Source: Nocardia sputorum (GTDB taxonomy: Bacteria > Actinomycetota > Actinomycetes > Mycobacteriales > Mycobacteriaceae). Taken from it: a stretch of DNA of 64,000 nucleotides. The position numbers and the translations under genes are program-made. Each line of letters begins with the position of its first letter. Within the stretch, counting starts at the first letter, position 1. The stretch is from the NCBI RefSeq assembly GCF_027924405.1, contig NZ_AP026978.1:6572001-6636000 (forward strand), in the 5' to 3' direction. The notes beneath the pieces are model-generated. The model was not told where the DNA came from and made no database searches. It saw nothing but the letters and a program-made list of their open reading frames with translations. Shown here in pieces: positions 26,585 through 35,659 of the stretch.

Positions 26585-27699
26585 CGCAGCGCCTGGAAGA
26601 CCAGGATCGTCCCGCCGATCCGGATCTGATCGCCGTCGGCCAGCAGCGCGCCGCTGTCGATCGCCTCGTCGTTGACGTAGACGCCGTTGGCCGAATGCAG
26701 GTCCTTGATCAGCAGACCGGCGCGGCTCGGCATGATGTGCGCGTGGTAGCGGCTGGCCCGCGGGTCCTCCAGGACCAAGTCGTTGTCGGTCATCCGGCCG
26801 ATGCGCAGGCCGCCCTGGGCGATCGCCACCACGCGACCGTCCGGCATCCGCAGTTGTCCGCTGCGCACCGCGCGCGGCACCTCGGTGACCGTCTCGGTCA
26901 TCGCCGCGGCCAGCCGTTCGACCTGCCGGAGTTCGACCGTGCTCAGCGGCTCCTGCCGCAGCACGCGCTGCTCCAAGTCGATCAGTGCCGGTCCCGGGTC
27001 GATGCCGAGTTCGTCGGCGAGCACCCCGCGCACCTTCCGGCACGCCTCCAGCGCGTCCGCCTGACGTCCGGACAGGTACAAGGCGGTGATCAGCTGACCC
27101 CACAGCGGTTCGCGCAGCGGGTGCTCGTTGGTCATCGCGACCAGCTCGCCGATCACCGAAGACGCCCGCCCACAGGCGATCTCGGCGTCGATCCGAGCCG
27201 AGGCGGCCAACAGCCGCTCCTCGTCCATCGCGGTGGCGAAGCCGTCGGCGAACTGCAGACCGGCCAGGTCGGCCAGCGCCCGGCCGCTCCATTCGCGCAG
27301 CGCGGAGCCGAACAGCTGCGCCGCCCCGGCGTGATCGCCCGACGCGGCCGCGCGGGCGCCCGCCTCCCGCGCCGCCTCGAAACGACCCAGATCGCAGGCG
27401 GTCTCGTCGATCTCCAACCGATAGCCCGACGATTCGGTGCGCAGCACCGTCGCCGGGTCCACTCCGGAATTCCGCAGCGCCTTACGAATATTCGAGACGA
27501 AAACCTGCAGGCTGGCGGCATAGGAGTCGGGTGGATCCTCGTTCCACACCAGATCGGCGAGCGCGGCCGAGGACACCGCACGCCGCCGATTCACCGTGAG
27601 CGCGGCGAGCAGAGCTCGCGGTTTGGGCCCGCCGACCGCCACCGGTTCACCACCGACGAGCAGTCGCACGGGCCCGAGCACGCGCACATCCAGACTCAT
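26581..27699 (-). CDS. EmbR-like transcriptional regulator (OmpR/SARP DNA-binding, BTAD, FHA)
   Basis: 372 residues in three parts. An OmpR/SARP winged helix is at about 1-95 (PKPRALLAALTVNRRRAVS), a bacterial transcriptional activation domain (BTAD, TPR-like) at about 100-250, and a C-terminal FHA domain at about 275-372 (GLRIGRMTDNDLVLEDPRASRYHAHI with the phospho-Thr-binding Arg/Ser/His). The architecture and length match M. tuberculosis EmbR (388 residues), which is switched by Ser/Thr kinases such as PknH and acts on arabinan synthesis genes. No emb genes or kinase are visible here, so the target is open. ATG 27699 is preferred to GTG 27705. Confidence 0.87.
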   Translation of the reverse strand: MSLDVRVLGPVRLLVGGEPVAVGGPKPRALLAALTVNRRRAVSSAALADLVWNEDPPDSYAASLQVFVSNIRKALRNSGVDPATVLRTESSGYRLEIDETACDLGRFEAAREAGARAAASGDHAGAAQLFGSALREWSGRALADLAGLQFADGFATAMDEERLLAASARIDAEIACGRASSVIGELVAMTNEHPLREPLWGQLITALYLSGRQADALEACRKVRGVLADELGIDPGPALIDLEQRVLRQEPLSTVELRQVERLAAAMTETVTEVPRAVRSGQLRMPDGRVVAIAQGGLRIGRMTDNDLVLEDPRASRYHAHIMPSRAGLLIKDLHSANGVYVNDEAIDSGALLADGDQIRIGGTILVFQALR

Positions 27700-27730
27700 G
27701 TGCACTCGGCCCCTGACGGGTGTATCAGGG

Positions 27731-28765
27731 TCAGGCGCTGATCGAGCGTCCGGCGGAGTGCAGGTCGTTGCACGCCTCGACCACGCGCGCCGCCATCGAC
27801 GCCTCCGCCTTCTTCAGGTAGCTGCGCGGGTCGTAGGTCTTCTTGTTGCCGACTTCGCCGTCGATCTTCAGCACGCCGTCGTAGTTGGCGAACATGTGCC
27901 CGGCGACCGGCCGCGTGAACGCGTACTGGGTGTCGGTGTCGACGTTCATCTTCACCACGCCGAAGCGCAGCGAGTCCTCGATCTCGGACTTCAGCGAGCC
28001 GGAACCGCCGTGGAAGACGAAGTCGAACGGCTGCGCGTCGGCGCCGAGACCGAGCTTGGCCGCCGCGACGCGCTGGCCCTCGGCGAGCACCTCGGGCTTG
28101 AGCACGACGTTGCCCGGCTTGTACACGCCGTGCACGTTGCCGAAGGTCGCCGCGAGCAGGTACTTGCCGTTCTCGCCCGCGCCGAGCGCGTCGATGGTCT
28201 TCTCGAAGTCCTCCGGCGAGGTGTAGAGCTTCTCGTTGATCTCGGCCTCGACACCGTCCTCCTCACCACCGACGACACCGATCTCGACCTCGAGAATGAT
28301 GTTCGCGGCGTGCGTGGCCTTCAGCAGTTCCTTGGCGATCTCGAGGTTCTCGTCGATCGGAATCGCGGAGCCGTCCCACATGTGCGACTGGAACAGCGGG
28401 TTCTGGCCGGCGTTGACCCGCTCCTGGGAGATCGCCAGCAGCGGCCGCACGAAGGTGTCCAGCTTGTCCTTCGGGCAGTGGTCGGTGTGCAGCGCGATGG
28501 TCACGTCGTACTTGGCCGCGACCACGTGCGCGAACTCGGCCAGCGCCACCGCGCCGGTGACCATGTCCTTCACGCCCTGGCCGGAGCCGAACTCCGCGCC
28601 GCCGGTCGAGAACTGGATGATGCCGTCGCTGCCCGCGTCCGCGAAGCCCTTGATGGCCGCGTTGATCGTCTCCGACGACGTGCAGTTGATGGCCGGGAAG
28701 GCGAAGGAATTGGCTTTGGCCCGACCGAGCATCTCGGCGTAGACCTCCGGAGTCGCGATGGGCAC
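27731..28765 (-). CDS. fba: Class II fructose-1,6-bisphosphate aldolase
   Basis: 344 residues of a zinc-dependent aldolase. Metal-ligand segment LHTDHCPKD (His, Asp) is near residue 110, with EVEIGVVGGEED around 165 and the phosphate-binding FHGGSGS near 250. It splits fructose-1,6-bisphosphate to DHAP and glyceraldehyde-3-phosphate. GTG 28765 is preceded by GGAGG at 9 bases. The next gene downstream on the strand is the EmbR-like regulator, 31 bp away, so the regulator may be on the fba transcript. The fba/DedA/GH76 order equals Rv0363c-Rv0365c. Confidence 0.96.
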   Translation of the reverse strand: MPIATPEVYAEMLGRAKANSFAFPAINCTSSETINAAIKGFADAGSDGIIQFSTGGAEFGSGQGVKDMVTGAVALAEFAHVVAAKYDVTIALHTDHCPKDKLDTFVRPLLAISQERVNAGQNPLFQSHMWDGSAIPIDENLEIAKELLKATHAANIILEVEIGVVGGEEDGVEAEINEKLYTSPEDFEKTIDALGAGENGKYLLAATFGNVHGVYKPGNVVLKPEVLAEGQRVAAAKLGLGADAQPFDFVFHGGSGSLKSEIEDSLRFGVVKMNVDTDTQYAFTRPVAGHMFANYDGVLKIDGEVGNKKTYDPRSYLKKAEASMAARVVEACNDLHSAGRSISA

Positions 28766-28999
28766 AGTAAGACCTCCGTGTTGTGCGGCAAAGACCTATT
28801 TTGTCAGCCTTCACCCTAAGGCAGCGGTGTTTCGCCTGGTATGCAGGGAGGGAGTGCGCGGAGTTGACCCACCGGTAATTTTGCGCACAGCACGAGCATT
28901 CTCCGGTGGAGCCGGTACTGTGGGGCCGGTAATTTGCGCTGGCAGCTTCCGACGCGGTGGCAAGCGATGCAGGCCAGCCGTATCGGGACAGGAGGCCAC

Positions 29000-29722
29000 G
29001 TGATTCTGCAGGCAGCGACAGAATCGGTGACGAGCAACCTCGCGCTGACCGAGTTGCTCGATCCGATGCACCTGCTCACGGAGACGTGGCTGAAGAACGC
29101 GGTGCTGCCGGCCATCCTGGTCATCGTCTTCATCGAGACCGGCCTGTTGTTCCCGATCCTGCCCGGCGACTCGCTGCTGTTCACCGGCGGACTGCTCGCC
29201 GCGCAGCCGAATCCGCCGGTGTCGATCTGGGTGCTGGTGCCCGCTACCGTCCTCGTCGCGTTCGCCGGCGACCAGTGTGCCTATTGGATCGGACGGGCGA
29301 TCGGTCCCGCGCTGTTCCACAAAGAGGACACCCGGTTCTTCAAGAAGCATTACGTCACGCAGACCCACGAATTCTTCGAGAAGCACGGGCCGAAGACGAT
29401 CGTCCTGGCCCGATTCGTGCCGATCGTGCGCACCTTCATGCCGGTACTGGCCGGTGTCTCGAGGATGGACTACCGCAAGTTCGTCGCGTTCGACATCGTC
29501 GGCGCCCTCCTGTGGGGCGGCGGCGTCACGGTGCTCGGCTATTTCCTGGGCAACGTCGCGTTCATCCGGGACCACGTCGAGGCGATCTTCCTGCTCATCG
29601 TCTTCGTGTCGATCCTGCCCGGCATCACCGCGGTGGCGAAGAAGCTGCTGAACCGGAAAGCGCCAGAGGACGATGCGGTCGAGGGCGAGCTGACCGCCTC
29701 GACCAGCGAGCCCACCCGCTGA
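29000..29722 (+). CDS. DedA family membrane protein (first of a tandem pair)
   Basis: 240 residues with about five to six transmembrane segments and the DedA/SNARE-associated signature: ETGLLFPILPGDSLLFTGG near residue 48, FAGDQCAYWIGRAIG, and RFVPIVRTFMPVLAGVSRM with the functionally important arginines. DedA proteins are proton-motive-force-linked membrane proteins; some are lipid flippases or scramblases. GTG 29000 was chosen because GGAGG stands 5 bases before it. A second DedA gene follows after five bases, so the two are co-expressed. Confidence 0.88.
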   Translation: MILQAATESVTSNLALTELLDPMHLLTETWLKNAVLPAILVIVFIETGLLFPILPGDSLLFTGGLLAAQPNPPVSIWVLVPATVLVAFAGDQCAYWIGRAIGPALFHKEDTRFFKKHYVTQTHEFFEKHGPKTIVLARFVPIVRTFMPVLAGVSRMDYRKFVAFDIVGALLWGGGVTVLGYFLGNVAFIRDHVEAIFLLIVFVSILPGITAVAKKLLNRKAPEDDAVEGELTASTSEPTR

Positions 29723-29727
29723 AGCCG

Positions 29728-30426
29728 GTGACGACGGAATCCTCGCCCCTAGCCGTGGGCAGTTTCGATCCGCTGCTGTCGGCGGGCCCGGCGCTCGTCT
29801 GGACGGTGGTGCTGACCTTCGTCTTCCTCGAGTGCGCGGTGATCCTCGGGCTGTTCCTGCCCGGCGACTCGATGCTCATCACCGCGGGCATCGTGATGGC
29901 GTCGCACGCCTCCGGCGAGGCGCACGTGTGGGCGCTGTCGCTGGGCGCGATGGTCGCGGCCATCGCGGGCAACCAGGCAGGCTACGTCATCGGACGCCGG
30001 ACCGGGCGGCACCTGGTCGCCCGGAAGAACGGCAGATACATCAACGTCCGCAATTTGCAGCGCGTCGCCGAGCTGCTGCACCGGCACGGATTCGTCGCGG
30101 TGCTGATCGCCCGGTGGATCCCGTGGGTGCGCACCCTGTGCCCCACGGTCGCGGGCGCCGCGGGCATGGAGCATCGCAAGTTCACCGTCGCCAGCACCAT
30201 CGGCGCGATCGTGTGGGCGCCGGTGCTGTTGCTCATCGGGTACTACGCGGGCAACTTCCTGCAGCGCGTGGAATGGCTGATGCCGATCGTGATCGGCACG
30301 CTCGTGGTGGGCCTGATCGTCGGGACGGCGCTCGGTGTGCGGCACTACCGGCAGGAAATGTCCCAGCCCGCCGAGGACTTCGCGCTGGAGACGACTCCCG
30401 GCGCGGTGCTCGAGCCGGAGGGCTGA
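29728..30426 (+). CDS. DedA family membrane protein (second of a tandem pair)
   Basis: 232 residues with the same fold as its neighbour: ECAVILGLFLPGDSMLITAG near residue 35, AAIAGNQAGYVIGRRTG, and ARWIPWVRTLCPTVAGAAGMEHRKF. The start GTG 29728 lies five bases after the stop of the first DedA gene and lacks a clear ribosome site, suggesting translational coupling. Sequence identity with the first copy is moderate, so the pair is an old duplication and may form distinct subunits. It is convergent with the GH76 gene with three bases between stops. Confidence 0.86.
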   Translation: MTTESSPLAVGSFDPLLSAGPALVWTVVLTFVFLECAVILGLFLPGDSMLITAGIVMASHASGEAHVWALSLGAMVAAIAGNQAGYVIGRRTGRHLVARKNGRYINVRNLQRVAELLHRHGFVAVLIARWIPWVRTLCPTVAGAAGMEHRKFTVASTIGAIVWAPVLLLIGYYAGNFLQRVEWLMPIVIGTLVVGLIVGTALGVRHYRQEMSQPAEDFALETTPGAVLEPEG

Positions 30427-30429
30427 TCC

Positions 30430-31659
30430 TCACAACCCCGCGGCGCTGACCTGGTAGGCCGCCTCCATGAGCAGCCAGCCGGACAACTGCACCGACAGGT
30501 CGCGTCCCGGCACCTTCGAAGAGGTCACCGAGCCGCCGGAAGTGAAGTAACCGGCTCCCGCGCTGCCGCCGGGCAGCTGCGCCGGCTTGCTCCAGTCGTG
30601 CCCGAACAGCGGCTCGCCCTCGACCTGCAGCCGGTTCCCCCACGCCGCCGTGGCGGACGCGGTGACGATCGCGGCGGCCGCGCGGCGGTCGGCGACCTGT
30701 TCGGGGTCCTCGCCGGGCAGCATCACCGCGACCAGCGCCAGATACCGGGCCAGGATGCCGTTGAACAGTCCTCCATCGCCGCCACCGCCCCCGGCGACGA
30801 CGCCGTCGGTGGTCATGTGCTCCTCGATCGCCGCGAGCAGCCGGTGCACGCGCTCGGTGTGCTTCGGATCGCCGGTCTGCACGGCCAGCTCGGCCTCCAA
30901 GCCGAGCGCCACACCCTGGCAGTAGGTGAACACCGGACGCTCGATCTCGCCGGAGGGCAGGTGGATGCCGTCCAGGATCAGCCCGGTCTCCGGATCGCGC
31001 AGCGTCGCGTCCAACCAGTCGGCCATCTCCTCGGCGCGCTGGACGCGCCCGAGGCGTAGCAGCGCGATCGCGGCGGGACCGTTCGCGGGGGCGTTGAAAT
31101 AGTCCGAGCCGACGCGCCACGGCAAGCCGCCGCCGACCTGCGGCTGCCAGCCGTCGTGCAGTTGCTTCTCCAGCGCGGCCAGCGCGCTGCGCACATCGGC
31201 GCCCTGGGTGCGCTCCGCGCGTTCCAGCGCGATGGCCAGCCACGCCATGTCGTCGTAGTAGCGATTGGTCCAGCCGGTGATGTTGCGGATGCGGTGCGAG
31301 CGCGCCAGCGCCGCGATCCGCCTGCGACGCACCGGCGTCGGCGCCCGGTTCGCGGCGTCGGTCGCGCACTCGATGAGATGCGCCTGCCACCAGTAGTGCC
31401 ATGCGCCGAAGACCCGCTCGCGCCTGGTGGCGGGCCAGCCGACCACGCCGAGTTCGGTCCCCGGCAACGCCCACAGCGCGCGGAGGTGCCGCGAGACGAC
31501 CGCCGATTCGGCCATGTCGGCCCGTTCCGACCACAGCGTCGGGCGCGCGACGGCGTCCCGGCCCGCCTGCGCCCGGCCGGTCGGCGGACGCGGTGCCGCG
31601 GAGCCGTTTTCGGCGTGCTCCACGCTCGGCACCTCGATGTCGTCGCTCCGCGAGGTCAT
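30430..31659 (-). CDS. Glycoside hydrolase family 76-like protein, Rv0365c-like
   Basis: 409 residues. Around residue 135 the motif NRYYDDMAWLAIALER matches the GH76 alpha-1,6-mannanase catalytic Asp-Asp pair. Other (alpha/alpha)6-barrel segments follow: WRVGSDYFNAPANGPAAIALLRLG, DPETGLILDGIH and FTYCQGVALGLEAEL. GH76 enzymes cut alpha-1,6-mannan; in mycolata a role on lipomannan cores is possible but not shown. No signal peptide is visible: the N-terminal 45 residues are hydrophilic, so a cytoplasmic location is likely, as with Rv0365c. Confidence 0.82.
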   Translation of the reverse strand: MTSRSDDIEVPSVEHAENGSAAPRPPTGRAQAGRDAVARPTLWSERADMAESAVVSRHLRALWALPGTELGVVGWPATRRERVFGAWHYWWQAHLIECATDAANRAPTPVRRRRIAALARSHRIRNITGWTNRYYDDMAWLAIALERAERTQGADVRSALAALEKQLHDGWQPQVGGGLPWRVGSDYFNAPANGPAAIALLRLGRVQRAEEMADWLDATLRDPETGLILDGIHLPSGEIERPVFTYCQGVALGLEAELAVQTGDPKHTERVHRLLAAIEEHMTTDGVVAGGGGGDGGLFNGILARYLALVAVMLPGEDPEQVADRRAAAAIVTASATAAWGNRLQVEGEPLFGHDWSKPAQLPGGSAGAGYFTSGGSVTSSKVPGRDLSVQLSGWLLMEAAYQVSAAGL

Positions 31660-31786
31660 GAGTCAATGGTGCCAGGCCAGAACGGATTTATGCGCCCGAT
31701 TTGTTACGAAAGCGATGTGCAATCGTGCCGGTGCGCCCCCGGGCCGGAAGATCTCCAGCTCACAGGGCGGAGAGCTGGTCCGGTGA

Positions 31787-32473
31787 TCACCACGCCTGCG
31801 TGAGATCGGCGTGTTGCCGGATCCAGGCGTGCATGGCGATCCCCGCGGCCACGCCCGCGTTGATACTGCGGGTGGAACCGAACTGCGCGATCGACACCGT
31901 CATCACGGCGGCCTGCTTGGCGTGCTCGGTGACGCCCGGCCCCTCCTGGCCGAACAGCAGCAGGCAGGCGCGCGGCAGGGTGACCGTCTCCAGCGGAATC
32001 GAGCCCGGCACGTTGTCGACGGCGACCACGGTGAGCCCGGCGCCCTCGCTGAATGCCAGCAGTTCGCCGATGTCGGCATGGTGCCGGATGTGCTGGTAAC
32101 GATCGGTCACCATGGCGCCGCGGCGATTCCACCGCCTGCGCCCGACGATGTGCACGGCCGCGGCGGCGAAAGCGTTCGCCGTGCGCACCACGGTGCCGAT
32201 GTTCGCGTCGTGCCCGAAGTTCTCGATCGCGATGTGGAACGGGTGCCTGCGCCGGTCGATGTCGGCGACGATGGCCTCGCGGCTCCAGTACCGGTAGGCG
32301 TCCACCACATTGCGGCGGTCGCCCTGGGCCAGCAGTTCCGGGTCCAGGCGCGGATCGTCCGGCGGCGGCCCGGCGTGCTCGCCGGCCCACGGACCGACGC
32401 CGTTCGGGTGCTCGCCCCACTCCGTCGGCCCGGGTAGGTCCTGCTCCGCCGCGTCCGGCACTGGGTGACTCAC
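31787..32473 (-). CDS. TrmH/SpoU family RNA 2'-O-methyltransferase, Rv0380c-like
   Basis: The 228-residue product contains the three SPOUT knot motifs: ENFGHDANIGTVVRTANAF, LLLFGQEGPGV and SINAGVAAGIAMH. This class methylates ribose 2'-OH in tRNA or rRNA using AdoMet bound in the trefoil knot. Start uncertain: GTG 32473 (VSHPVPDA) avoids overlap with the DUF4190 gene but has no clear ribosome site; an ORF start at 32548 would overlap it by 32 bases. The first 60 residues before the catalytic domain are polar and Pro-rich. The substrate RNA is unknown. Confidence 0.87.
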   Translation of the reverse strand: MSHPVPDAAEQDLPGPTEWGEHPNGVGPWAGEHAGPPPDDPRLDPELLAQGDRRNVVDAYRYWSREAIVADIDRRRHPFHIAIENFGHDANIGTVVRTANAFAAAAVHIVGRRRWNRRGAMVTDRYQHIRHHADIGELLAFSEGAGLTVVAVDNVPGSIPLETVTLPRACLLLFGQEGPGVTEHAKQAAVMTVSIAQFGSTRSINAGVAAGIAMHAWIRQHADLTQAW

Positions 32474-32516
32474 GCCGACGATGCTAATTCCGGCCGCCGT
32501 GCCCGCGACGGGTGGC

Positions 32517-32852
32517 TCAGTAGCTGGACGAACTCCCCGCGAACGCACCGACCAGCCCGAGCACCAGGAACAACAGCAGGAACACCAGACTCAGGACCAT
32601 CAGGGCGGTGGCGATGATGCCGCAGATGTAGCCCGCGTTGACGTTGCCCCGGCCGCCGATGGTTCCGCCGGACGCGTCGATCTCGTTGAGCGCCCGCTTG
32701 CCCATCACCCAGGCGAAGGGTCCGATGAACTGGCACAGCACGAGGCTCAGGATGCCCAGGATCAGGATCGTGGTGGATTGCGGGTGGTCCGGCGGTCCGT
32801 AGGCCCCATAGGCTGGATAGCCGTACGGCGGCTGCTGCGGCGGGTAGCTCAT
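32517..32852 (-). CDS. DUF4190 domain membrane protein
   Basis: 111 residues. A Pro/Tyr/Gln-rich cytoplasmic start (MSYPPQQPPYGYPAYGAYG) is followed by two transmembrane helices (about 28-50 and 75-105) separated by VMGKRALNEIDASGG and a Gly/Asn loop. This is the DUF4190 layout, in which the family motif WxxGxxAL-EID is conserved. The function is unknown. It lies upstream of the RNA methyltransferase on the same strand and is divergent from the histidine kinase gene. Confidence 0.82.
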   Translation of the reverse strand: MSYPPQQPPYGYPAYGAYGPPDHPQSTTILILGILSLVLCQFIGPFAWVMGKRALNEIDASGGTIGGRGNVNAGYICGIIATALMVLSLVFLLLFLVLGLVGAFAGSSSSY

Positions 32853-32935
32853 CAGCAGGATCGTAGTGGGTGTGGCGGACTACACCACATTTTCGGCGGA
32901 CAGCTCCATCGAACCTCGAATCGAGCGCGACCACC

Positions 32936-34315
32936 ATGGATCCCATGACGAAGACACACGCCGAACCGGCCCTGGTGCTCGACCTGCCGCCTGACGCACC
33001 CGAATCGGAGGAACACCTGCTGCGCACGGTGCTGCTCGCGCCGGTGCGCGCCCGGTTCTGGAAGGAACTCGTCTACGTCCTGACCGTTTTCGTGATCGGC
33101 TGTCTGGCCGTCACCTATCTGTTCTTCGGCTTCGGCGGCGGGCTGTATATCGCGATCACCGTCATCGGCCTGCCGCTACTGGCCCTGGTGCTGCTCGGCG
33201 GACGGGTGTGGGGCCGGATCTACCGCGCGCTGGCCAAGGACCTGCTCGGCGTCGCCGTCGCACCGCCTCCGCCGTTCGTGCCCGCGCCCGGGCTGATCGG
33301 CTACCTCAAGAGCGCGTTCACCGATCGGGCGAGCTGGCGTGCGGTGGTGTTCCTGCTCGCCCAGGCGGTGCTCGGGGTCGCGGTGGGGTACTTCGTGCTC
33401 GTCGCGGTGGCGATAACCATGTTCACCGCACTCTCCCCGATCCCGTGGGCGCTGGTCCACCCGACCAACGTCGACGCGGACGGCGTCGAGCACACGTCGA
33501 TGGTCCAGTTCGGCGATTTCTACCTCGACAGCTGGCCGAAGGTGCTCGGATTCGCGCTGCTGGGTCTGCTCGGCTGCCTGGCGTTGCCCTGGCTGCTGCG
33601 CGCCGTCTGCTGGGTGCACGGGCTGCTCACCATCGCCCTGCTCGGTGCGACCGATCGCGACCGCCGGGTGACCGAACTGCGGGAGAGCAGGCGGACCGCG
33701 GTCGAGGACTCCGCGGCGACCTTGCGCAGACTGGAACGCGATCTGCACGACGGCACCCAGGCCAGGCTGGTCACCATCGCGATGGCGCTGGGCCGGGCCG
33801 AGGACCGGCTCGCCGCGGGCGGTGACCCCAGCGACCTCATCGCCGACGCGCGCGCGAGCTCGAAGGAGGCGCTGACCGAACTGCGCGAACTGGTGCGCGG
33901 AATCCATCCGCCCGCACTGGAATTGGGGCTCGAACCGGCGCTGGAGACGCTGACGGCGCGCTGCTCGGTGCCGGTGGAGCTGCGGGTGCACCTGCCGGAG
34001 CGACCGAGCCCGGCCGTCGAGGCGATCGCGTACTTCTCGGTGGCCGAGCTGCTGACCAACGTGGTGCGGCACGCGCGGGCCACCAGCGCGTGGGTCTCCG
34101 TCCTGCCGGGCGACGGACGGACCATCGCGGTGACGGTGCGCGACAACGGGATCGGCGGCGTGGTGGCGCCGGTGGACGGCGCGATCGGCGCGGGCAGCGG
34201 ATTGTCCGGGCTGGCGGCGCGGGCCCGCACCGTGGACGGGACGCTGACCGTGCGGAGCCCGGCCGGCGGACCGACCGTGGTGACCATCGCGCTGCCCTTG
34301 GCGGGGTCGCGATGA
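32936..34315 (+). CDS. Two-component sensor histidine kinase (HisKA_3 type)
   Basis: 459 residues. Sensor part: about four transmembrane helices arranged as two pairs (about 45-90 and 135-230) with a short outer loop (HPTNVDADGVEH). The HisKA_3 dimerisation domain has LERDLHDGTQARLV with the phospho-accepting His near residue 271. The C-terminal ATPase has ELLTNVVRHARA (N box), DNGIGG and GSGLSGLAARA. It phosphorylates the response regulator encoded next, whose start overlaps its stop (ATGA). ATG 32936 and ATG 32945 are equally possible starts; neither has a ribosome site. The signal is unknown. Confidence 0.88.
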   Translation: MDPMTKTHAEPALVLDLPPDAPESEEHLLRTVLLAPVRARFWKELVYVLTVFVIGCLAVTYLFFGFGGGLYIAITVIGLPLLALVLLGGRVWGRIYRALAKDLLGVAVAPPPPFVPAPGLIGYLKSAFTDRASWRAVVFLLAQAVLGVAVGYFVLVAVAITMFTALSPIPWALVHPTNVDADGVEHTSMVQFGDFYLDSWPKVLGFALLGLLGCLALPWLLRAVCWVHGLLTIALLGATDRDRRVTELRESRRTAVEDSAATLRRLERDLHDGTQARLVTIAMALGRAEDRLAAGGDPSDLIADARASSKEALTELRELVRGIHPPALELGLEPALETLTARCSVPVELRVHLPERPSPAVEAIAYFSVAELLTNVVRHARATSAWVSVLPGDGRTIAVTVRDNGIGGVVAPVDGAIGAGSGLSGLAARARTVDGTLTVRSPAGGPTVVTIALPLAGSR

Positions 34316-34965
34316 GCGACGGTCTGCGCATCGTGATCGCCGAGGACAGCGCCATCCTGCGCGACGGGCTGGCCGGGCTGCTCGCCGAACGCGGCCACGA
34401 GGTGGTCGCCATGGTCGGCGACGCGACCACCCTCGCCGACGTGGTCGGCACGCACAACCCGGATGTCGCCGTGGTGGACGTGCGGATGCCCCCGAGCTAC
34501 ACCGACGAAGGACTGCTCGCCGCCATCGAATTGCGCCGCAAGTATCCGATGACCGGCGTGCTGGTGTTCTCCCAGTGGGTCGAGACGCGCTACGCCACCG
34601 AGTTGCTGGCCGGGGGCGCGAGCGGCGTCGGCTACCTGCTCAAGGACCGGGTCGCCGATGTCGGGGACTTCGTGGACGCGCTGCACCGCGTGGCCACCGG
34701 CGGCACCGCGCTCGACCCGGAGGTGGTGAGCCAACTGATGGGCGCCTCGCGTCAGCAGGATTCGCTGGCCCGCCTCACCCCGCGCGAACGCGAGGTGCTC
34801 GAACTGATGGCCCAAGGCCTGTCCAACAGCGCCATCGCCGCCACCCTGACCGTGACCGAACGCGCGGTGGAGAAGCACATCGGCAACATCTTCATCAAGC
34901 TCGACCTGCCGCCCTCGGACACTCACCACCGCCGTGTGCTGGCGGTATTACGACTCAGGGGCTGA
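34312..34965 (+). CDS. NarL/LuxR-type response regulator
   Basis: 217 residues: a receiver domain (about 1-125) with acidic pocket EDS near residue 11, phospho-acceptor Asp about D56 in VVDVRMPP and the conserved Lys in YLLKDRV. A LuxR helix-turn-helix follows (LTPREREVLELMAQGLSNSAIAATL). It is translated from an ATG overlapping the kinase stop, so the two are a cognate pair. The kinase/regulator pair stands alone with no obvious adjacent target operon, so likely targets include its own promoter and the Uma2-type gene downstream (inference). Confidence 0.92.
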   Translation: MSDGLRIVIAEDSAILRDGLAGLLAERGHEVVAMVGDATTLADVVGTHNPDVAVVDVRMPPSYTDEGLLAAIELRRKYPMTGVLVFSQWVETRYATELLAGGASGVGYLLKDRVADVGDFVDALHRVATGGTALDPEVVSQLMGASRQQDSLARLTPREREVLELMAQGLSNSAIAATLTVTERAVEKHIGNIFIKLDLPPSDTHHRRVLAVLRLRG

Positions 34966-35028
34966 ATTCGCGCCCGCCCCGCACGCCGTGTGCAAGACTC
35001 CCCAGTGGATCGACACGGAGGGGGCGCT

Positions 35029-35598
35029 GTGACCATCGGGTGGCCGGATCACCTTCTGACGCTCGCGGAGTGGAACGCGCTACCCGAGGACAACAGTCGC
35101 TTCTACGAATTGGCAGAAGGTGTTCTCATCGCGTCGCCGCGGCCGCCGTCGCGGCACCAGCGGGCGGCCTTGCGCCTCTCCATGCAGATCGAGCCACAGC
35201 TTCCCTCCGGCTACAGCGTGCTCATGCAGTCGGAAGTGGTGGTCGACGACGGTCGGCCACCGACCGTGCGTGTGCCGGACGTCCTCGTGGGCCCGAGCGC
35301 GGATATCGACGCGAACCTACCGCGCTGGAACGCCCGCGACTTGCTGCTCGTGGTCGAGATACTCGCCGATGGCACGCGCCGGACCGATCGACGGACCAAG
35401 TTCTTCGAGTACGCCGCGGCCGGTATCGGGCACTACTGGCTCGTCGACCTCGAGCCGCTCAGCCTGACCGCCTATACGTTGATCGACGGCGGCTACGAGT
35501 TGTCCGCGAAGACGTCCGGTGCGGTGAACCTGGAACTGGCCGAAACCACTATCACCGTCGATCCTGACGCGCTGACCAGCAGCCGAGCGGCCCGATAG
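35029..35598 (+). CDS. Uma2-family (DUF820) putative restriction-endonuclease-fold protein
   Basis: 189 residues. It has the Uma2 domain with the PD-(D/E)xK pattern: RVPDVLVGP (Asp), LLLVVEIL (Glu), a DRRTKFFEYAAAG segment with the Lys, and YWLVDLE. Family members have a nuclease fold and often occur in many genomic copies; biological roles are largely unknown. GTG 35029 has a strong GGAGGGGG ribosome site 6 bases upstream. It follows the two-component pair by 63 bp and may be read from the same transcript. No methylase or partner gene is nearby, so this is not a classical restriction system. Confidence 0.85.
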   Translation: MTIGWPDHLLTLAEWNALPEDNSRFYELAEGVLIASPRPPSRHQRAALRLSMQIEPQLPSGYSVLMQSEVVVDDGRPPTVRVPDVLVGPSADIDANLPRWNARDLLLVVEILADGTRRTDRRTKFFEYAAAGIGHYWLVDLEPLSLTAYTLIDGGYELSAKTSGAVNLELAETTITVDPDALTSSRAAR

Positions 35599-35659
35599 CC
35601 CCTACCACCGAGTGGTTCGGGCCTATCCTGGAGGTCTGGCACTCGGGGTGGAGGCTGGT

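Noticed and set aside
28957..30426. A 489-codon frame spanning both DedA genes
   Set aside because: Its first half is an out-of-frame reading of the first DedA gene. The genuine second DedA gene starts at GTG 29728.
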